From contig NZ_JAAGWH010000013.1 in assembly GCF_010682105.1 (NCBI RefSeq), positions 248,001-312,000 of the forward strand: a stretch of DNA of 64,000 bases, written 5' to 3'. Position numbers and translations under genes: made by a program. Source of the stretch: Modestobacter muralis. Lineage in GTDB: Bacteria; Actinomycetota; Actinomycetes; Mycobacteriales; Geodermatophilaceae. Under the pieces are notes generated by a model. It was not told the origin of the DNA. It was given only the letters and a program-made list of their open reading frames with translations, and searched no databases. This document shows, piece by piece, positions 31,281-40,279 of the stretch (within the stretch, counting starts at the first letter, position 1; each line of letters begins with the position of its first letter).

Positions 31281-31820
31281 ATGACGAACTTCCTGCTCCT
31301 CGCAGCACCGTCCCACGCGGTCGGTGGACAGGACACGGCGGTGCCAGGTGGTCCTCAGCAGTCCGCCGAGAGCGGGTGGTCCGGCCGGAAGCGCGCCGTC
31401 CTCCCCGCGGTGTGCGGCCTCGCCCTGGTCCTCCTGACCGGCTGCGGTTCGTCGGCGGAGTCCGGGAACGGTCCCGCGGCCGCGGCCTCCAGCGCGGCCG
31501 GCTCTCCGACGTCCGGTTCGACGTCTGAGCAACCCTCCGGTTCGTCGTCCGCGGCGGCCAGCCCGTCGTCGGCCGAGACGGTCATCACCATCGAGGACTT
31601 CGCGTACGGGGTCCCCGAGTCCGTCAGCCCGGGGGCGACGGTCACCGTCATGAACATGGACAGCGAGGCCCACACGGTCACGGCCGACGAGGGCGACGCC
31701 TTCGATGCGGTGGTCACCGGGTCCGCGACCGGCACCTTCACCGCCCCCACCACACCGGGCAGCTACCCCTTCTTCTGCGCCTACCACAGCAACATGCGCG
31801 GCGTCCTGGTCGTGCGGTGA
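31281..31820 (+). CDS. Cupredoxin (plastocyanin-like) lipoprotein
   Basis: A 179-residue blue-copper-type protein. The C-terminal domain (about 100-179) has the type 1 copper ligands His131 (SEAHTV), Cys166, His169 and Met172 in FFCAYHSNM. A lipobox LVLLTGC places Cys55 as the lipid anchor. Unusually, 36 residues precede the basic start of the signal peptide; the GGGAGGAC before ATG 31281 supports that start, although a shorter form could be made from an internal codon. Its stop overlaps the start of the next gene by 4 bp. Probable role: extracytoplasmic electron transfer or copper binding. Confidence 0.87.
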   Translation: MTNFLLLAAPSHAVGGQDTAVPGGPQQSAESGWSGRKRAVLPAVCGLALVLLTGCGSSAESGNGPAAAASSAAGSPTSGSTSEQPSGSSSAAASPSSAETVITIEDFAYGVPESVSPGATVTVMNMDSEAHTVTADEGDAFDAVVTGSATGTFTAPTTPGSYPFFCAYHSNMRGVLVVR

Positions 31821-32284
31821 GGACGTCCCGGCCGGGCACCGAGCCGGTCGTCACCCGGCCGATCGCCGCCACCCGGGTGGCGGACGCCGCGCTCCGACTG
31901 GTCGTCGCCGCCGGCCTGGCGGTCGACGCCGTCGTGCACCTCCGGCTGGCCCCCGGCTACCAACTGGCGGATCCCACCGGGATCGGTCAGGGCAACCTGT
32001 TCCGCGTGGAGGCCGTGGTGGCTGCCCTCGTCGCGCTGCTGGTCCTCGTAACCGGCAGTCGGCTGGCCTACGCCCTTGCGATGGGCGTCGCGGCGAGCGC
32101 GCTGGCGGCCGTCGTGGTCACCCGGTACGTGGAGGTCCCTGCGCTCGGGCCGATCCCGTCCATGTACGAGCCGGTGTGGTTCGGCCAGAAGACGGCGAGC
32201 GCGGTGGCCGAGGGGATCGCCGCGGTCGCCGCGCTCGTCGGCCTGCTGCTCTCCTCCCGGAGTCGATCGGGGTCCAGGCCGTGA
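31817..32284 (+). CDS. Four-helix membrane protein of unknown function
   Basis: A 155-residue membrane protein with about four hydrophobic segments. The first carries VVAAGLAVDAVVHLRLAPGYQ, and a conserved-looking loop PSMYEPVWFGQKTAS sits before the last. GTG 31817 overlaps the cupredoxin stop by 4 bp, so they are translationally coupled, and the protein could be a membrane partner of the cupredoxin. No family could be named with confidence. Confidence 0.72.
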   Translation: MRTSRPGTEPVVTRPIAATRVADAALRLVVAAGLAVDAVVHLRLAPGYQLADPTGIGQGNLFRVEAVVAALVALLVLVTGSRLAYALAMGVAASALAAVVVTRYVEVPALGPIPSMYEPVWFGQKTASAVAEGIAAVAALVGLLLSSRSRSGSRP

Positions 32285-32315
32285 CCTCCTCCCCCGCCGC
32301 CTGACGCCGCACGGG

Positions 32316-32675
32316 TCAGCGGCCGGCGCGCTCGTCCAGCACGCCCGCGGTCAGGCAGACCAGTCCCCAGACGGCCGCCGACGCGCTGACCAGCCCGCGC
32401 CGCCGCTCCCCCGCCAGGGCGACGGCGAGGGCCGCGGCGTCGGTGAGGTCGGCGGCGACCCGCCCGGCGACCGCTCGCCGGCGCAGCCGCCCGGCCGGCG
32501 CCGTCGCCAGCGCCACCCCGAGGACGACGTCGCGCGCGCAGACCATCCGCACCAGTGCACGGCTGGAGGCGGTGACGTCGAGCCCGCAGGGCGTCAGCAG
32601 CGCGGCGGGGGCCACCAGCACGGCGGCGGAGAAGGCGGCGGTGGCGGTGCCGGCGAGGGCGGTCAGCGAGGGCAC
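32316..32675 (-). CDS. Small membrane protein, DUF4267-like
   Basis: A 119-residue protein with three or four hydrophobic stretches and a central RMVCARDVVLGVALA segment of the kind seen in DUF4267 membrane proteins. GTG 32675 has GGAG at suitable distance. It is the last of four co-directional genes, 42 bp after the MFS gene. Function unknown. Confidence 0.65.
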   Translation of the reverse strand: MPSLTALAGTATAAFSAAVLVAPAALLTPCGLDVTASSRALVRMVCARDVVLGVALATAPAGRLRRRAVAGRVAADLTDAAALAVALAGERRRGLVSASAAVWGLVCLTAGVLDERAGR

Positions 32676-32717
32676 GGGAGCTCCAGGTCGTGAGGGCGGG
32701 CCCCCATCGAAGCAGGG

Positions 32718-34013
32718 TCAGCGCTGGGCGGGGCGGGAGCGCAGCGCGACCAGCCCGGCGGCCACCATCAGCACGGCGACCACCCACATGCCGGTGCGGA
32801 AGCTGCCGGTGAGGTCCTCCAGCCAGCCGGTCACGTACGGGGCGGCGAACCCGGCCAGGTTGCCGAAGGAGTTGACCAGGGCGATGCCGGCGGCGGCGCC
32901 GACCCCGGTCAGCAGCCGGGTGGGCAGCGTCCAGAACACCGGGATCGCGGCGAAGATGCCGACCGCGCAGACGGTGATGCAGGCCATCACCGCGAGCGGG
33001 GAGTCCATGTACAGCGCGGCGGCGATCCCGGCGGCGCCCACGAACACCGCGACCGCGACGTGCCCCTCCCGCTCGCCGGTCCGGTCGGAGTGCCGGGCCC
33101 ACAGCACCATCGCGACGGCGGCGAACACGTAGGGGACGGCGGTGACCAGACCGACCTGCAGGAGCGAGAACGTCGTCCCGAACTGCTCCTGGAAACCGCG
33201 GACCACCTGCGGCAGGAAGAAGGCCAGCACGTAGAGGCCGAAGACGATCCCGAAGTAGACGCCGCTGAGCGCCAGCACCCGCGGGTCGGTCAGCGCCTGC
33301 CGGGTGGGCACCTCGCGGCCCACCGTCTCGGCGTCCTCGGCGGCCAGGTGCGCCTCGAGCGCGGTCGCCTCGGCGGGGGTGAGCCAGCGCGCCCTCGTGG
33401 GCCGGTCGGGGAGCAGGAGGAGGACGACGACGCCGAGGACGACGGCGGGCAGCCCCTCGACGAAGAACATGAACCGCCAGCCCGCGTCGAAGCCGAGCAG
33501 CCCCTCGCCGTGCTGGATGAGCAGCGTGGACAGCGGGCTGCCGATCACCGACGACAGCGGCACGGCCAGGAAGGTCAGCGCGACGATGCGGGCGCGCTCG
33601 GGACGCGGGAACCAGTAGGTCAGGTACAGCAGCACCCCGGGGAAGAAGCCGGCCTCGGCGACGCCCAGCAGCACCCGGACGGCGTAGAAGCTCACCTCGC
33701 CCTGCACGAACGCCGTGGCCGAGGCGACCAGGCCCCAGGTGATCATGATCCGGGCGATCCAGAGCCGGGCCCCGACCCGGTGCAGGACGATGTTGCTGGG
33801 CACCTCGAACACGAAGTAGCCGATGAAGAACAGCCCCGCGCCCAGCCCGTAGGCCGCCGAGCTCAGCCCGAGGTCGGCGTTCATGGTGAGCGCGGCGAAG
33901 CCGACGTTGACCCGGTCCAGGTAGTTGACCAGGTACAGCAGGACCAGCAGCGGCAGCAGCCGGCGGGCGGCCTTGCGCACGACCCGGCGGTCGACCTCGG
34001 TCACGTCGGGCAC
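32718..34013 (-). CDS. MFS transporter, anion:cation symporter (ACS) family
   Basis: A 431-residue 12-helix transporter. The N-terminal pattern LLYLVNYLDRVNVGFAAL and the FEVPSNIVLHRVGARLWIAR loop are diagnostic of the ACS group, which takes up organic anions such as tartrate, phthalate, glucarate or nicotinate. It lies 9 bp after the MOSC gene on the same strand. The substrate cannot be predicted. Confidence 0.9.
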   Translation of the reverse strand: MPDVTEVDRRVVRKAARRLLPLLVLLYLVNYLDRVNVGFAALTMNADLGLSSAAYGLGAGLFFIGYFVFEVPSNIVLHRVGARLWIARIMITWGLVASATAFVQGEVSFYAVRVLLGVAEAGFFPGVLLYLTYWFPRPERARIVALTFLAVPLSSVIGSPLSTLLIQHGEGLLGFDAGWRFMFFVEGLPAVVLGVVVLLLLPDRPTRARWLTPAEATALEAHLAAEDAETVGREVPTRQALTDPRVLALSGVYFGIVFGLYVLAFFLPQVVRGFQEQFGTTFSLLQVGLVTAVPYVFAAVAMVLWARHSDRTGEREGHVAVAVFVGAAGIAAALYMDSPLAVMACITVCAVGIFAAIPVFWTLPTRLLTGVGAAAGIALVNSFGNLAGFAAPYVTGWLEDLTGSFRTGMWVVAVLMVAAGLVALRSRPAQR

Positions 34014-34022
34014 GCGCAGACC

Positions 34023-34613
34023 CTAGGCGACCGGTCTCCGGGGCTCCGGACGGCGGGCGGTACCGGCCCGGGCGGCGTCCAACGGGACGGCGGAGCGCAG
34101 CACGGCCGGCCCGAGCCGCAGGACGCCGTCGCTGCGGGGCCGGCAACGCACGCCGCCGCGGCCACGCATCCCGCGGTGCGCGCCGGGGGCCAGCACCAGG
34201 TCCATCCACGCGCACGGGTTGGCCGGGCGGCCGCCGTCCAGGCGCACCTCTCCGGCGCCGCAGTCCAGGCTGAACGGCTGCCCGCGCAGCGCCTCGACCT
34301 CGGCGCCGCGCAGGACGACGTTGCGCCGGGCAGCCAGCGGGTCCCAGGTACCGGTGCCCAGCTCGGCGGCCAGCTCCTCCAGCGACTCGACGGCCAGCAC
34401 GGTCACCGAGGCGTCCCGGTGGGCGGGCCGGGCGGAGTAGCGGTCACCCACGACGCCGAGGTCGGCCCGGACCTCGATGCTCGTCCGCGACTCCACCGGC
34501 AGCGCGGCGGTCGTGGGGTCGGGCCGCCCGTCGTACCGGTGGCCCGGCGCGGCGAGCAGCCCGACGACCTCGACGTCGTACCGGAACGGCAGCTCGACCA
34601 CGGTGTGGATCAT
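34023..34613 (-). CDS. MOSC domain-containing protein
   Basis: A 196-residue protein. After an N-terminal strand region the MOSC pattern appears: DLGVVGDRYSARPAHRDASVTVLAVESLEELA, RRNVVLRGAEVEALRGQPFSL and a cysteine in GGRPANPCAWMD, the position where MOSC proteins may hold a sulfur or molybdenum cofactor. Related proteins act in molybdenum-enzyme sulfuration or detoxify N-hydroxylated compounds. It is second in a set of four minus-strand genes. The moaA gene at 62 kb is not linked. Confidence 0.83.
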   Translation of the reverse strand: MIHTVVELPFRYDVEVVGLLAAPGHRYDGRPDPTTAALPVESRTSIEVRADLGVVGDRYSARPAHRDASVTVLAVESLEELAAELGTGTWDPLAARRNVVLRGAEVEALRGQPFSLDCGAGEVRLDGGRPANPCAWMDLVLAPGAHRGMRGRGGVRCRPRSDGVLRLGPAVLRSAVPLDAARAGTARRPEPRRPVA

Positions 34614-34638
34614 CCCCCGGGTCGGGGCGCACCCGTCG

Positions 34639-34911
34639 TCAGTCGGCGGTGGCCATCGACTCGAGGTAGTCGTCGTAGCCGGCGATGACGTCCTCCAGGT
34701 CGATGACCTCGGGGAAGTCGGCCACCTCCTGGTGCTTGCGCAGGAACAGGACGGTGCGCCGCACGACGTCCTCCTCGTCGTCGCTGCCCAGCCGGTCCAT
34801 CACCTCGGGGGAGACGGTCACGAAGGTGCGGACGTCCTCCAGCTCGCTGGGCTGGACCACCAGGTAGGAGTTCTCGCCCTGTGCGTCGATCTCGATCTCG
34901 TCGTCGGCCAT
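34639..34911 (-). CDS. Small acidic protein of unknown function, 90 residues
   Basis: The protein is very acidic (DDEIEIDAQGENS near the start, GSDDEEDVVRRTVLFLRKHQ mid-way), soluble and predicted alpha/beta. Two helical segments are separated by a strand, and there are no cysteines or membrane segments. It lies 25 bp before the MOSC gene on the same strand and heads that group. No family recognised. Confidence 0.7.
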   Translation of the reverse strand: MADDEIEIDAQGENSYLVVQPSELEDVRTFVTVSPEVMDRLGSDDEEDVVRRTVLFLRKHQEVADFPEVIDLEDVIAGYDDYLESMATAD

Positions 34912-34959
34912 GTCCCCGCCCTACCCGCACCGGCCAGCACAAACGCCCGTCCGGAGGGA

Positions 34960-34995
34960 CGAGGGGGACGTCACCGGCCGGTGACGTCCCCCTCG
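34960..34995. terminator. Perfect 18-bp palindromic hairpin
   Basis: 34960-34977 is exactly complementary to 34978-34995 with no spacer, so the extruded stem would have a minimal loop. It lies 59 nt beyond the alcohol dehydrogenase stop and just upstream of the next minus-strand gene, consistent with a terminator. Confidence 0.65.
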
Positions 34996-35017
34996 CGTGC
35001 CGGTCGGGTCAGCCGGC

Positions 35018-35069
35018 CGTGGCTGTGCTCATCAGGCCATCGTGGCTGTGCTCATCAGGCCATCGTGGC
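35018..35069. repeat. 23-bp tandem duplication at the end of the alcohol dehydrogenase gene
   Basis: The unit 35018-35040 is repeated exactly at 35041-35063, and six more bases match after that. The second copy contains the stop codon of the dehydrogenase, so the first copy is a duplicated gene end left in the 3' untranslated region. Confidence 0.9.
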
Positions 35070-36098
35070 GATGTCGATGACGAAGCGGTAGCGCACGTCG
35101 CTGGCCACGACCCGCTCGTAGGCCTCGTCGATCTGGTCGGCGGAGATGACCTCGATCTCGCTGCCCACGCCGTGCTCGGCGCAGAAGTCCAGCATCTCCT
35201 GGGTCTCGCGGATGCCGCCGATCATCGAGCCGGCCAGGCTGCGGCGCCCGCCGAGCAGCGGGAACGCCGGCACCTGCAGCGGCGCCTCGGGCAGGCCGAC
35301 GTTGACCAGGGCGCCGTCCAGCTTGAGCAGGCCGAGGTAGGCGCCCATGTCCACGTTCGCGGAGATCGTGGAGATGATCAGGTCGAAGGTGTTGGCCTGT
35401 GACGTGAACGTGTCGGGGTCGCTGGTGGCGAAGTAGGCGCCCGCACCCAGGCGCAGCCCGTCCTCCTGCTTCTTCAGCGACTGGCTGAGCACGACGACCT
35501 CTGCGCCCATGGCCGCGGCCAGCTTGACGCCGACGTGGCCGAGCCCGCCGAGGCCGACGATGCCGACCCGCTTGCCGGGGCCCGCGTTCCAGTGCCGCAG
35601 CGGGGAGTACAGCGTGATCCCGGCGCAGAGCAGCGGGGCCGCGGCGTCGAGGGCGATGCCCTCGGGGATGCGCAGCGTGTACTCCTCGTCCACGACGATC
35701 TTCTCGGCGTAGCCGCCCTCGGTCGGCCGGCCGTCCTCGCCGATCGCGCCGTAGGTGTCGGTGAAGCCCTTCAGGCAGTACTGCTCCTCGCCGGCCAGGC
35801 AGTGCTCGCACTCGCGGCAGGAGTCGACCATGCAGCCCACCCCGGCGCGGTCGCCGACGGCGAACTTCGTGACCTCGGACCCGACGGCGGAGACGGTGCC
35901 GGCGATCTCGTGCCCGGGGGTGAGCGGGAAGAGGGTCTCGCCCCACTCACCGCGGGCGGTGTGGATGTCGGAGTGGCAGATGCCGGCGAACGCGATGTCG
36001 ATGAGCACGTCGTGCGGGCCCAGGTCGCGGCGCTCGATGGTGGTCGCCGTGAAGGGCGCACCGGCGGAGACGGTGGAGCGGGCGTTGACGGTCAGCAC
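35055..36098 (-). CDS. Zinc-dependent NAD(P) alcohol dehydrogenase (CAD/AdhC type)
   Basis: A 347-residue MDR enzyme. The catalytic zinc site is in GICHSDIH and PGHE; the structural zinc loop [15 protein letters not shown] shows the C-x2-C-x2-C-x7-C pattern. The Rossmann motif is [13 protein letters not shown] at about 180-192. It fits cinnamyl-alcohol-dehydrogenase-like, NADP-dependent aldehyde reductases of broad substrate range. GTG 36098 is preferred because AGGAG lies 10 nt upstream. The stop lies within a duplicated 23-bp unit. It is divergent from the aminopeptidase gene. Confidence 0.92.
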   Translation of the reverse strand: MLTVNARSTVSAGAPFTATTIERRDLGPHDVLIDIAFAGICHSDIHTARGEWGETLFPLTPGHEIAGTVSAVGSEVTKFAVGDRAGVGCMVDSCRECEHCLAGEEQYCLKGFTDTYGAIGEDGRPTEGGYAEKIVVDEEYTLRIPEGIALDAAAPLLCAGITLYSPLRHWNAGPGKRVGIVGLGGLGHVGVKLAAAMGAEVVVLSQSLKKQEDGLRLGAGAYFATSDPDTFTSQANTFDLIISTISANVDMGAYLGLLKLDGALVNVGLPEAPLQVPAFPLLGGRRSLAGSMIGGIRETQEMLDFCAEHGVGSEIEVISADQIDEAYERVVASDVRYRFVIDIATMA

Positions 36099-36226
36099 GT
36101 GGTGGATCTCCTGAGGTGTGGCGCGGGGAAAGGACCGGGGGCGGCCCGGTGCACGAGCATCGTTCCCGCCCCGGCCCGTCGGCAACCCAGCGCACCCGGC
36201 GTCCGCCGGTTGGGCAGGATGGCCCC

Positions 36227-37510
36227 ATGCCGGAGACCACTGACGCCCTCGCCCTCGGTGACGACCTGCGGGCCTTCGTCGACGCCTCGCCGTCGCCGTT
36301 CCACGCGGTCGCCGAGCTCGCCCGCCGGCTGCGCGCCGCCGGGTTCACCGAGCTGGCCGAGGCCGACCGGTGGGAGCTGGCTCCGGGTGGGGAGCACTTC
36401 GTCGTCCGGCACGGCAGCCTGATCGCCTTCCGGGTGGGCAGCGCGCCGTCGGCGGAGGCAGGGCTGCGGCTGGTCGGCGCGCACACCGACTCCCCCACGT
36501 TCAAGGTGCGCCCGAACTCCGACGTCCGGCAGGCCGGCTACCGGCTGGTCGGCGTCGAGCCGTACGGCGGCGGCCTGTGGCACACCTGGCTGGACCGCGA
36601 GCTCACCGTCGCCGGCCGGGTCGCGCTGCGCGGCGGGACGACGGCGCTGGTCCGGCTGCCCGGCGCACCGCTGCGGCTGCCGTCGCTGGCGATCCACCTG
36701 GACCGCAGCGTGCGCGACGGGCTGACCCTGGACCCGCAGCGCGAGCTGGTGCCGGTCTGGTCCCGTGACCTGGGCACCGAGCCGGGCCTGCGGGACGCCG
36801 TGGCCACCGCCGCCGGCGTGGCACCCGGGGACGTCGTCGGGCACGACCTGGTGCTCGCCGACACCCAGCCCGCCGCGCGGGCCGGCGCCGACGACACCTG
36901 GGTCGCCGCGCCCCGCCTCGACGACCTGGCCTGCTGCCACTCCGGGCTGACCGCGCTGCTGGCCGCCCCGGCGGGCGTGCGCACGCAGTTGCTGGTGTGC
37001 AACGACCACGAGGAGGTGGGCAGCGGCTCGATGTCCGGGGCCCGGGGGAGCTTCCTCGCCGACGTCGTCACCCGGCTGGTCGCGGTCACCGACGCCGGCG
37101 ACGTCCAGGCGCTGCCCCGCACGATCGCCCGGTCCCGGCTGGTGTCGGCCGACATGGCGCACGCGGTGCACCCGACCCGCTCCGACCGGCACGAGCCCGA
37201 CCACCGGCCGCAGCTGGGCGGCGGACCGGTGCTCAAGGTCAACGCCAACCAGGCCTACGCCACCGACGCGGCCTCCAGCGGCTGGTTCGCCGAGCGCGCC
37301 GCGGACGCCGGGGTGCCGGTGCAGTGGTTCGTCACCCGGGCCGACCTGCCCTCGGGCAGCACGATCGGTCCGCTGACCGCGACCCGCCTGGGCATCCCGA
37401 CCGTCGACATCGGCGCCCCGATGCTGGCGATGCACTCCTGCCGGGAGCTGGCCTCCGCCCTCGACGTCCCCCTGATGGTGGGCGCCCTGACGGCCTGCCT
37501 GGCCGACTGA
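36227..37510 (+). CDS. M18 family aminopeptidase (aspartyl aminopeptidase type)
   Basis: A 427-residue metallopeptidase of full length. Metal-binding motifs appear in order: [29 protein letters not shown], a metal Asp in [11 protein letters not shown], and the last His in LAMHSCRE. M18 enzymes form large cytosolic dodecamers that remove acidic N-terminal residues. It is divergent from the alcohol dehydrogenase and followed after 113 bp by the glucose-6-phosphate dehydrogenase-like gene. Confidence 0.93.
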   Translation: MPETTDALALGDDLRAFVDASPSPFHAVAELARRLRAAGFTELAEADRWELAPGGEHFVVRHGSLIAFRVGSAPSAEAGLRLVGAHTDSPTFKVRPNSDVRQAGYRLVGVEPYGGGLWHTWLDRELTVAGRVALRGGTTALVRLPGAPLRLPSLAIHLDRSVRDGLTLDPQRELVPVWSRDLGTEPGLRDAVATAAGVAPGDVVGHDLVLADTQPAARAGADDTWVAAPRLDDLACCHSGLTALLAAPAGVRTQLLVCNDHEEVGSGSMSGARGSFLADVVTRLVAVTDAGDVQALPRTIARSRLVSADMAHAVHPTRSDRHEPDHRPQLGGGPVLKVNANQAYATDAASSGWFAERAADAGVPVQWFVTRADLPSGSTIGPLTATRLGIPTVDIGAPMLAMHSCRELASALDVPLMVGALTACLAD

Positions 37511-37623
37511 GCCGTCAGCCCGCCCGGAGCGCACGGGGGTTGGGCGGGCCGCGCGCTGGGCAGGTCGGTACGCGGATCGCGCCTCAGCCACGGGCCCCCG
37601 GTCGAGGACGAGGTGGGACGACG

Positions 37624-38979
37624 ATGCAGGTGACGTTCGTGGTGCTGGGCGGCAGCGGTGACCTGACCGGGCGGCTGCTCCTGCCGGGCCTGGCCGAGCT
37701 CTTCGGGAACGGCGGCGGCGAGGACGTCGACGTCCTCGCGGTCAGCCAGCAGGACTGGTCCGACGACGACTACCGCGACTGGGCGCGGGCCCGGCTGGCC
37801 GAGCACGCTGCGCACGTGCCGGAGGAGGCGCGGGAGCGGCTGGTCGCCCGGCTCGCCCACCAGCAGGGCGACGTGACCACCCCGGACGACCTGACGAAGG
37901 CGCTGGGCCGGGCCGGTGGCCGACCGGTCGTCTACCTGGCGCTGCCCAACACCGTCTTCCTGGCCACTCTCGAGGCGCTCACCGAGGTGGATCTCCCCGA
38001 GGGGACGACGATCGCGGTGGAGAAGCCCTTCGGGCGCGACGAGGCCGACGCCCGCGCGCTCAACGCCGTCCTGCACCGCCTGGTGCCCGAGGACCGCACC
38101 TTCCGGGTCGACCACTTCCTGGCCATGCAGACCGTGCTCAGCCTGCTGGGGCTCCGCTTCGGCAACCGGCTGTTCGAGCCGATCTGGAACGCCCAGCACG
38201 TCGACCGGGTCGAGATCGTCTTCGACGAGCCGCTGGCGCTGGAGGGCCGCGCCCAGTACTACGACACCGCCGGCGCCCTGCGGGACATGCTGCAGAACCA
38301 CCTGCTCCAGCAGTTGGCGATCATCGCCATGGAGCCACCGCACGCCATCGACGGGGCGAGCCTGTCCGCCCGCAAGGCCGACGTGCTGCGCGCCGTGCGT
38401 CCCCCGGCCGACATGGCCCGCGACACCGTGCGGGCCCGCTACACCGCCGGCACCATCGACGGCCGCGAACTGCCCGACTACGTCACCGAGGACGGCGTCG
38501 ACCCGGCGCGGGAGACCGAGACGTACGCCGAGTACACGGTGACCATCGACAACTGGCGCTGGGCCGGGGTGCCGTTCCGGCTCCGCACCGGCAAGGCCCT
38601 CGGGTCGAGCCGGCAGGAGATCGCGATCTGGTTCAAGCCGGTGCCGCACCTGGCCTTCGGCCGCGGGACCCCGGAACCGGACGTCCTGCGGATGAGCTTC
38701 GACCCCGACCACATCTCCCTGGAGATCAACCTCAACGACGCCGACGACCCCTTCGAACTCGACCGCCGCGCACTGGACATCGAGCTGCCGCCGGCGCCGC
38801 TGTCGGCCTACGGGCTGCTGCTCGGGGAGATGCTGAGCGGTGAGCGGACCCTGTCGATCAGCGACGTCGAGGCCGAGGAGAGCTGGCGGATCGTCGAGCC
38901 GATCCTCGCGGCGTGGTCGCGCGGGGAGGTGCCGCTGCGCGAGTACCCGGCCGGTTCGGCGGGCCCGGTCCCCGACTGA
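37624..38979 (+). CDS. Glucose-6-phosphate dehydrogenase-like protein, divergent
   Basis: A 451-residue member of the G6PD family. The coenzyme motif is GGSGDLTGRLLLPGL (10-23), EKPFGRD follows at 133-139, and a catalytic-type His lies in QNHLLQQ (about 226). The substrate-binding signature usually reads DHYLGK; here it is DHFLAMQ (163-169), so the phosphate-binding lysine is replaced by methionine. Overall length and motif order are normal. It may act on another sugar phosphate or be a weak paralogue, so no zwf symbol is given. No 6-phosphogluconate or transaldolase genes adjoin it. Confidence 0.85.
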   Translation: MQVTFVVLGGSGDLTGRLLLPGLAELFGNGGGEDVDVLAVSQQDWSDDDYRDWARARLAEHAAHVPEEARERLVARLAHQQGDVTTPDDLTKALGRAGGRPVVYLALPNTVFLATLEALTEVDLPEGTTIAVEKPFGRDEADARALNAVLHRLVPEDRTFRVDHFLAMQTVLSLLGLRFGNRLFEPIWNAQHVDRVEIVFDEPLALEGRAQYYDTAGALRDMLQNHLLQQLAIIAMEPPHAIDGASLSARKADVLRAVRPPADMARDTVRARYTAGTIDGRELPDYVTEDGVDPARETETYAEYTVTIDNWRWAGVPFRLRTGKALGSSRQEIAIWFKPVPHLAFGRGTPEPDVLRMSFDPDHISLEINLNDADDPFELDRRALDIELPPAPLSAYGLLLGEMLSGERTLSISDVEAEESWRIVEPILAAWSRGEVPLREYPAGSAGPVPD

Positions 38980-39019
38980 GCGGCAGCCGAACCAGGCCGT
39001 GGGCGCGTAGGTTCGTCCT

Positions 39020-39754
39020 GTGACGGCTGATCCGCAGGACGACACGAGTCGGCACCACGCCGCGGGGAGCCTCGGGGACGTCATGAGCCGCGTCGCCCGC
39101 GAGCTCCAGCACGAGCACGGGGACGTCGAGGGCACCCTGCAGGGCATCACCCGCGCCGCCGTCGACACCGTCCCCGGCGCCGACGAGTGCGGCATCAGCT
39201 ACGTGGTCCACCGGCGGGACGTCCAGCCCCGCGCCTGGACCAGCGACCTGCCCCGGGACCTCGACGCACTCCAGGGCACGCTCCACCAGGGCCCGTGCCT
39301 GGACGCGATCTGGGACAACCGCGTCGTGTCGGTGCCCGACGTGGCCGGCGAGGAGCGCTGGCCGGAGTTCGCCCGCGAGGCGGCGGCCCGCGGCGTGGGG
39401 AGCCTGCTGTGCTTCCAGCTCTTCGTCGACGGCGGCAACCTCGGTGCGCTGAACCTCTACGCGCGCCGCGCGGGTGCCTTCGACGCGGAGTCCGAGGACG
39501 TCGGCCAGCTGTTCGCCGCCCACGCAGCCGTCGCGCTCGCCGGGGCCGAGCACGAGTCGAACCTGCGGGCCGGGATGGACCGCCGCGACCTGATCGGCCA
39601 GGCCAAGGGCATCCTGATGGAGCGGTACAAGCTGACCGCCGTCCAGGCCTTCGACCTGCTCGTCCGGGCGTCGTCGCTGACCAACCGCAAGCTGCACGAC
39701 ATCGCCGACGAGCTGACCTCGACCGGCCACCTGGCGGTGACCGGCGGGAGATGA
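39020..39754 (+). CDS. GAF and ANTAR domain regulator
   Basis: A 244-residue protein. Residues about 35-180 form a GAF domain (DECGISYVVHRRD, HQGPCLDAI, LCFQLFVDGGNLGALNLYA). Residues about 185-240 form an ANTAR domain (RDLIGQAKGILMERYKLTAVQAF), which binds paired RNA hairpins and causes antitermination. Such GAF-ANTAR proteins are abundant in actinobacteria; their RNA targets are usually elsewhere. GTG 39020 starts it 40 bp after the G6PD-like gene. It may respond to a small ligand in the GAF pocket. Confidence 0.92.
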   Translation: MTADPQDDTSRHHAAGSLGDVMSRVARELQHEHGDVEGTLQGITRAAVDTVPGADECGISYVVHRRDVQPRAWTSDLPRDLDALQGTLHQGPCLDAIWDNRVVSVPDVAGEERWPEFAREAAARGVGSLLCFQLFVDGGNLGALNLYARRAGAFDAESEDVGQLFAAHAAVALAGAEHESNLRAGMDRRDLIGQAKGILMERYKLTAVQAFDLLVRASSLTNRKLHDIADELTSTGHLAVTGGR

Positions 39755-39755
39755 G

Positions 39756-39944
39756 CTACTCGCGCACGACCCAGACCTCGGCCGGGCCCTGCGGGGTGTC
39801 GTGCATCTGCGGCGGCGTGGACCGCTCGTAGACGCCCAGGTACTGCGGCCCGTCGTAGACCAGGACCGAGGAGAGGACCGCCTCGTCGGGGACGTCGTCG
39901 ACCTGGCCGTGGCGCGGCCCGCCCCAGTGGAAGATCAGCGGCAT
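39756..39944 (-). CDS. Small conserved-looking protein, 62 residues
   Basis: Begins MPLIFHWGGPRHGQVDDVPDE and ends with a Trp-Val-Val strand. It is beta-rich, cytosolic and has no cysteines. The composition is clearly coding, but no Shine-Dalgarno is visible before the ATG, so it may be translated from a leaderless mRNA. It is convergent with the GAF-ANTAR gene, stop to stop with one base between. No function assignable. Confidence 0.6.
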   Translation of the reverse strand: MPLIFHWGGPRHGQVDDVPDEAVLSSVLVYDGPQYLGVYERSTPPQMHDTPQGPAEVWVVRE

Positions 39945-40033
39945 GGGGGAACGCTAGCCCGCCGCCGGGCGGGCGCGACCACGAGGGCGTCTGCCCGGCC
40001 CTACGATCCGGGCACCCGTCCGCAGGAGGAGCC

Positions 40034-40279
40034 GTGTCCGACGCCCCGCACCCCACCGGCCTCCCGCCCGACGGCCTGCACGTCGAGCGGCACACCACCG
40101 GGTCGCTGCGGGCCCGCGGGCTGGTCGTCGGCGGCCAGCCGCACGGGTGGTGGGAGTGGTTCCGGCTCGACGGCAGCCTGATGCGGTCGGGCACCTTCGA
40201 CCACGGCCGCACCGTCGGCACCTGGACGACGTACGACCGCGCCGGCACCCCCTACAAGGTCACCGAGAAGGGCGACTAG
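40034..40279 (+). CDS. MORN/YwqK-like repeat protein, 81 residues
   Basis: The sequence has MORN-like strands of the type found in YwqK proteins: GQPHGWWEWFRLDGSLMRSG and TFDHGRTVGTWTTYDRAG. YwqK is annotated as an antitoxin in some genomes, but no toxin gene is adjacent, so that role is not supported here. AGGAGGAGCC before GTG 40034 is a very strong ribosome site. The stop overlaps the stop of the convergent NDH-2-like gene. Confidence 0.7.
   Translation: MSDAPHPTGLPPDGLHVERHTTGSLRARGLVVGGQPHGWWEWFRLDGSLMRSGTFDHGRTVGTWTTYDRAGTPYKVTEKGD

Noticed and set aside
40034-40279. YwqK-like protein as an antitoxin in a toxin-antitoxin pair
   Set aside because: No small toxin gene is adjacent on either strand; only the MORN-like repeat is supported.
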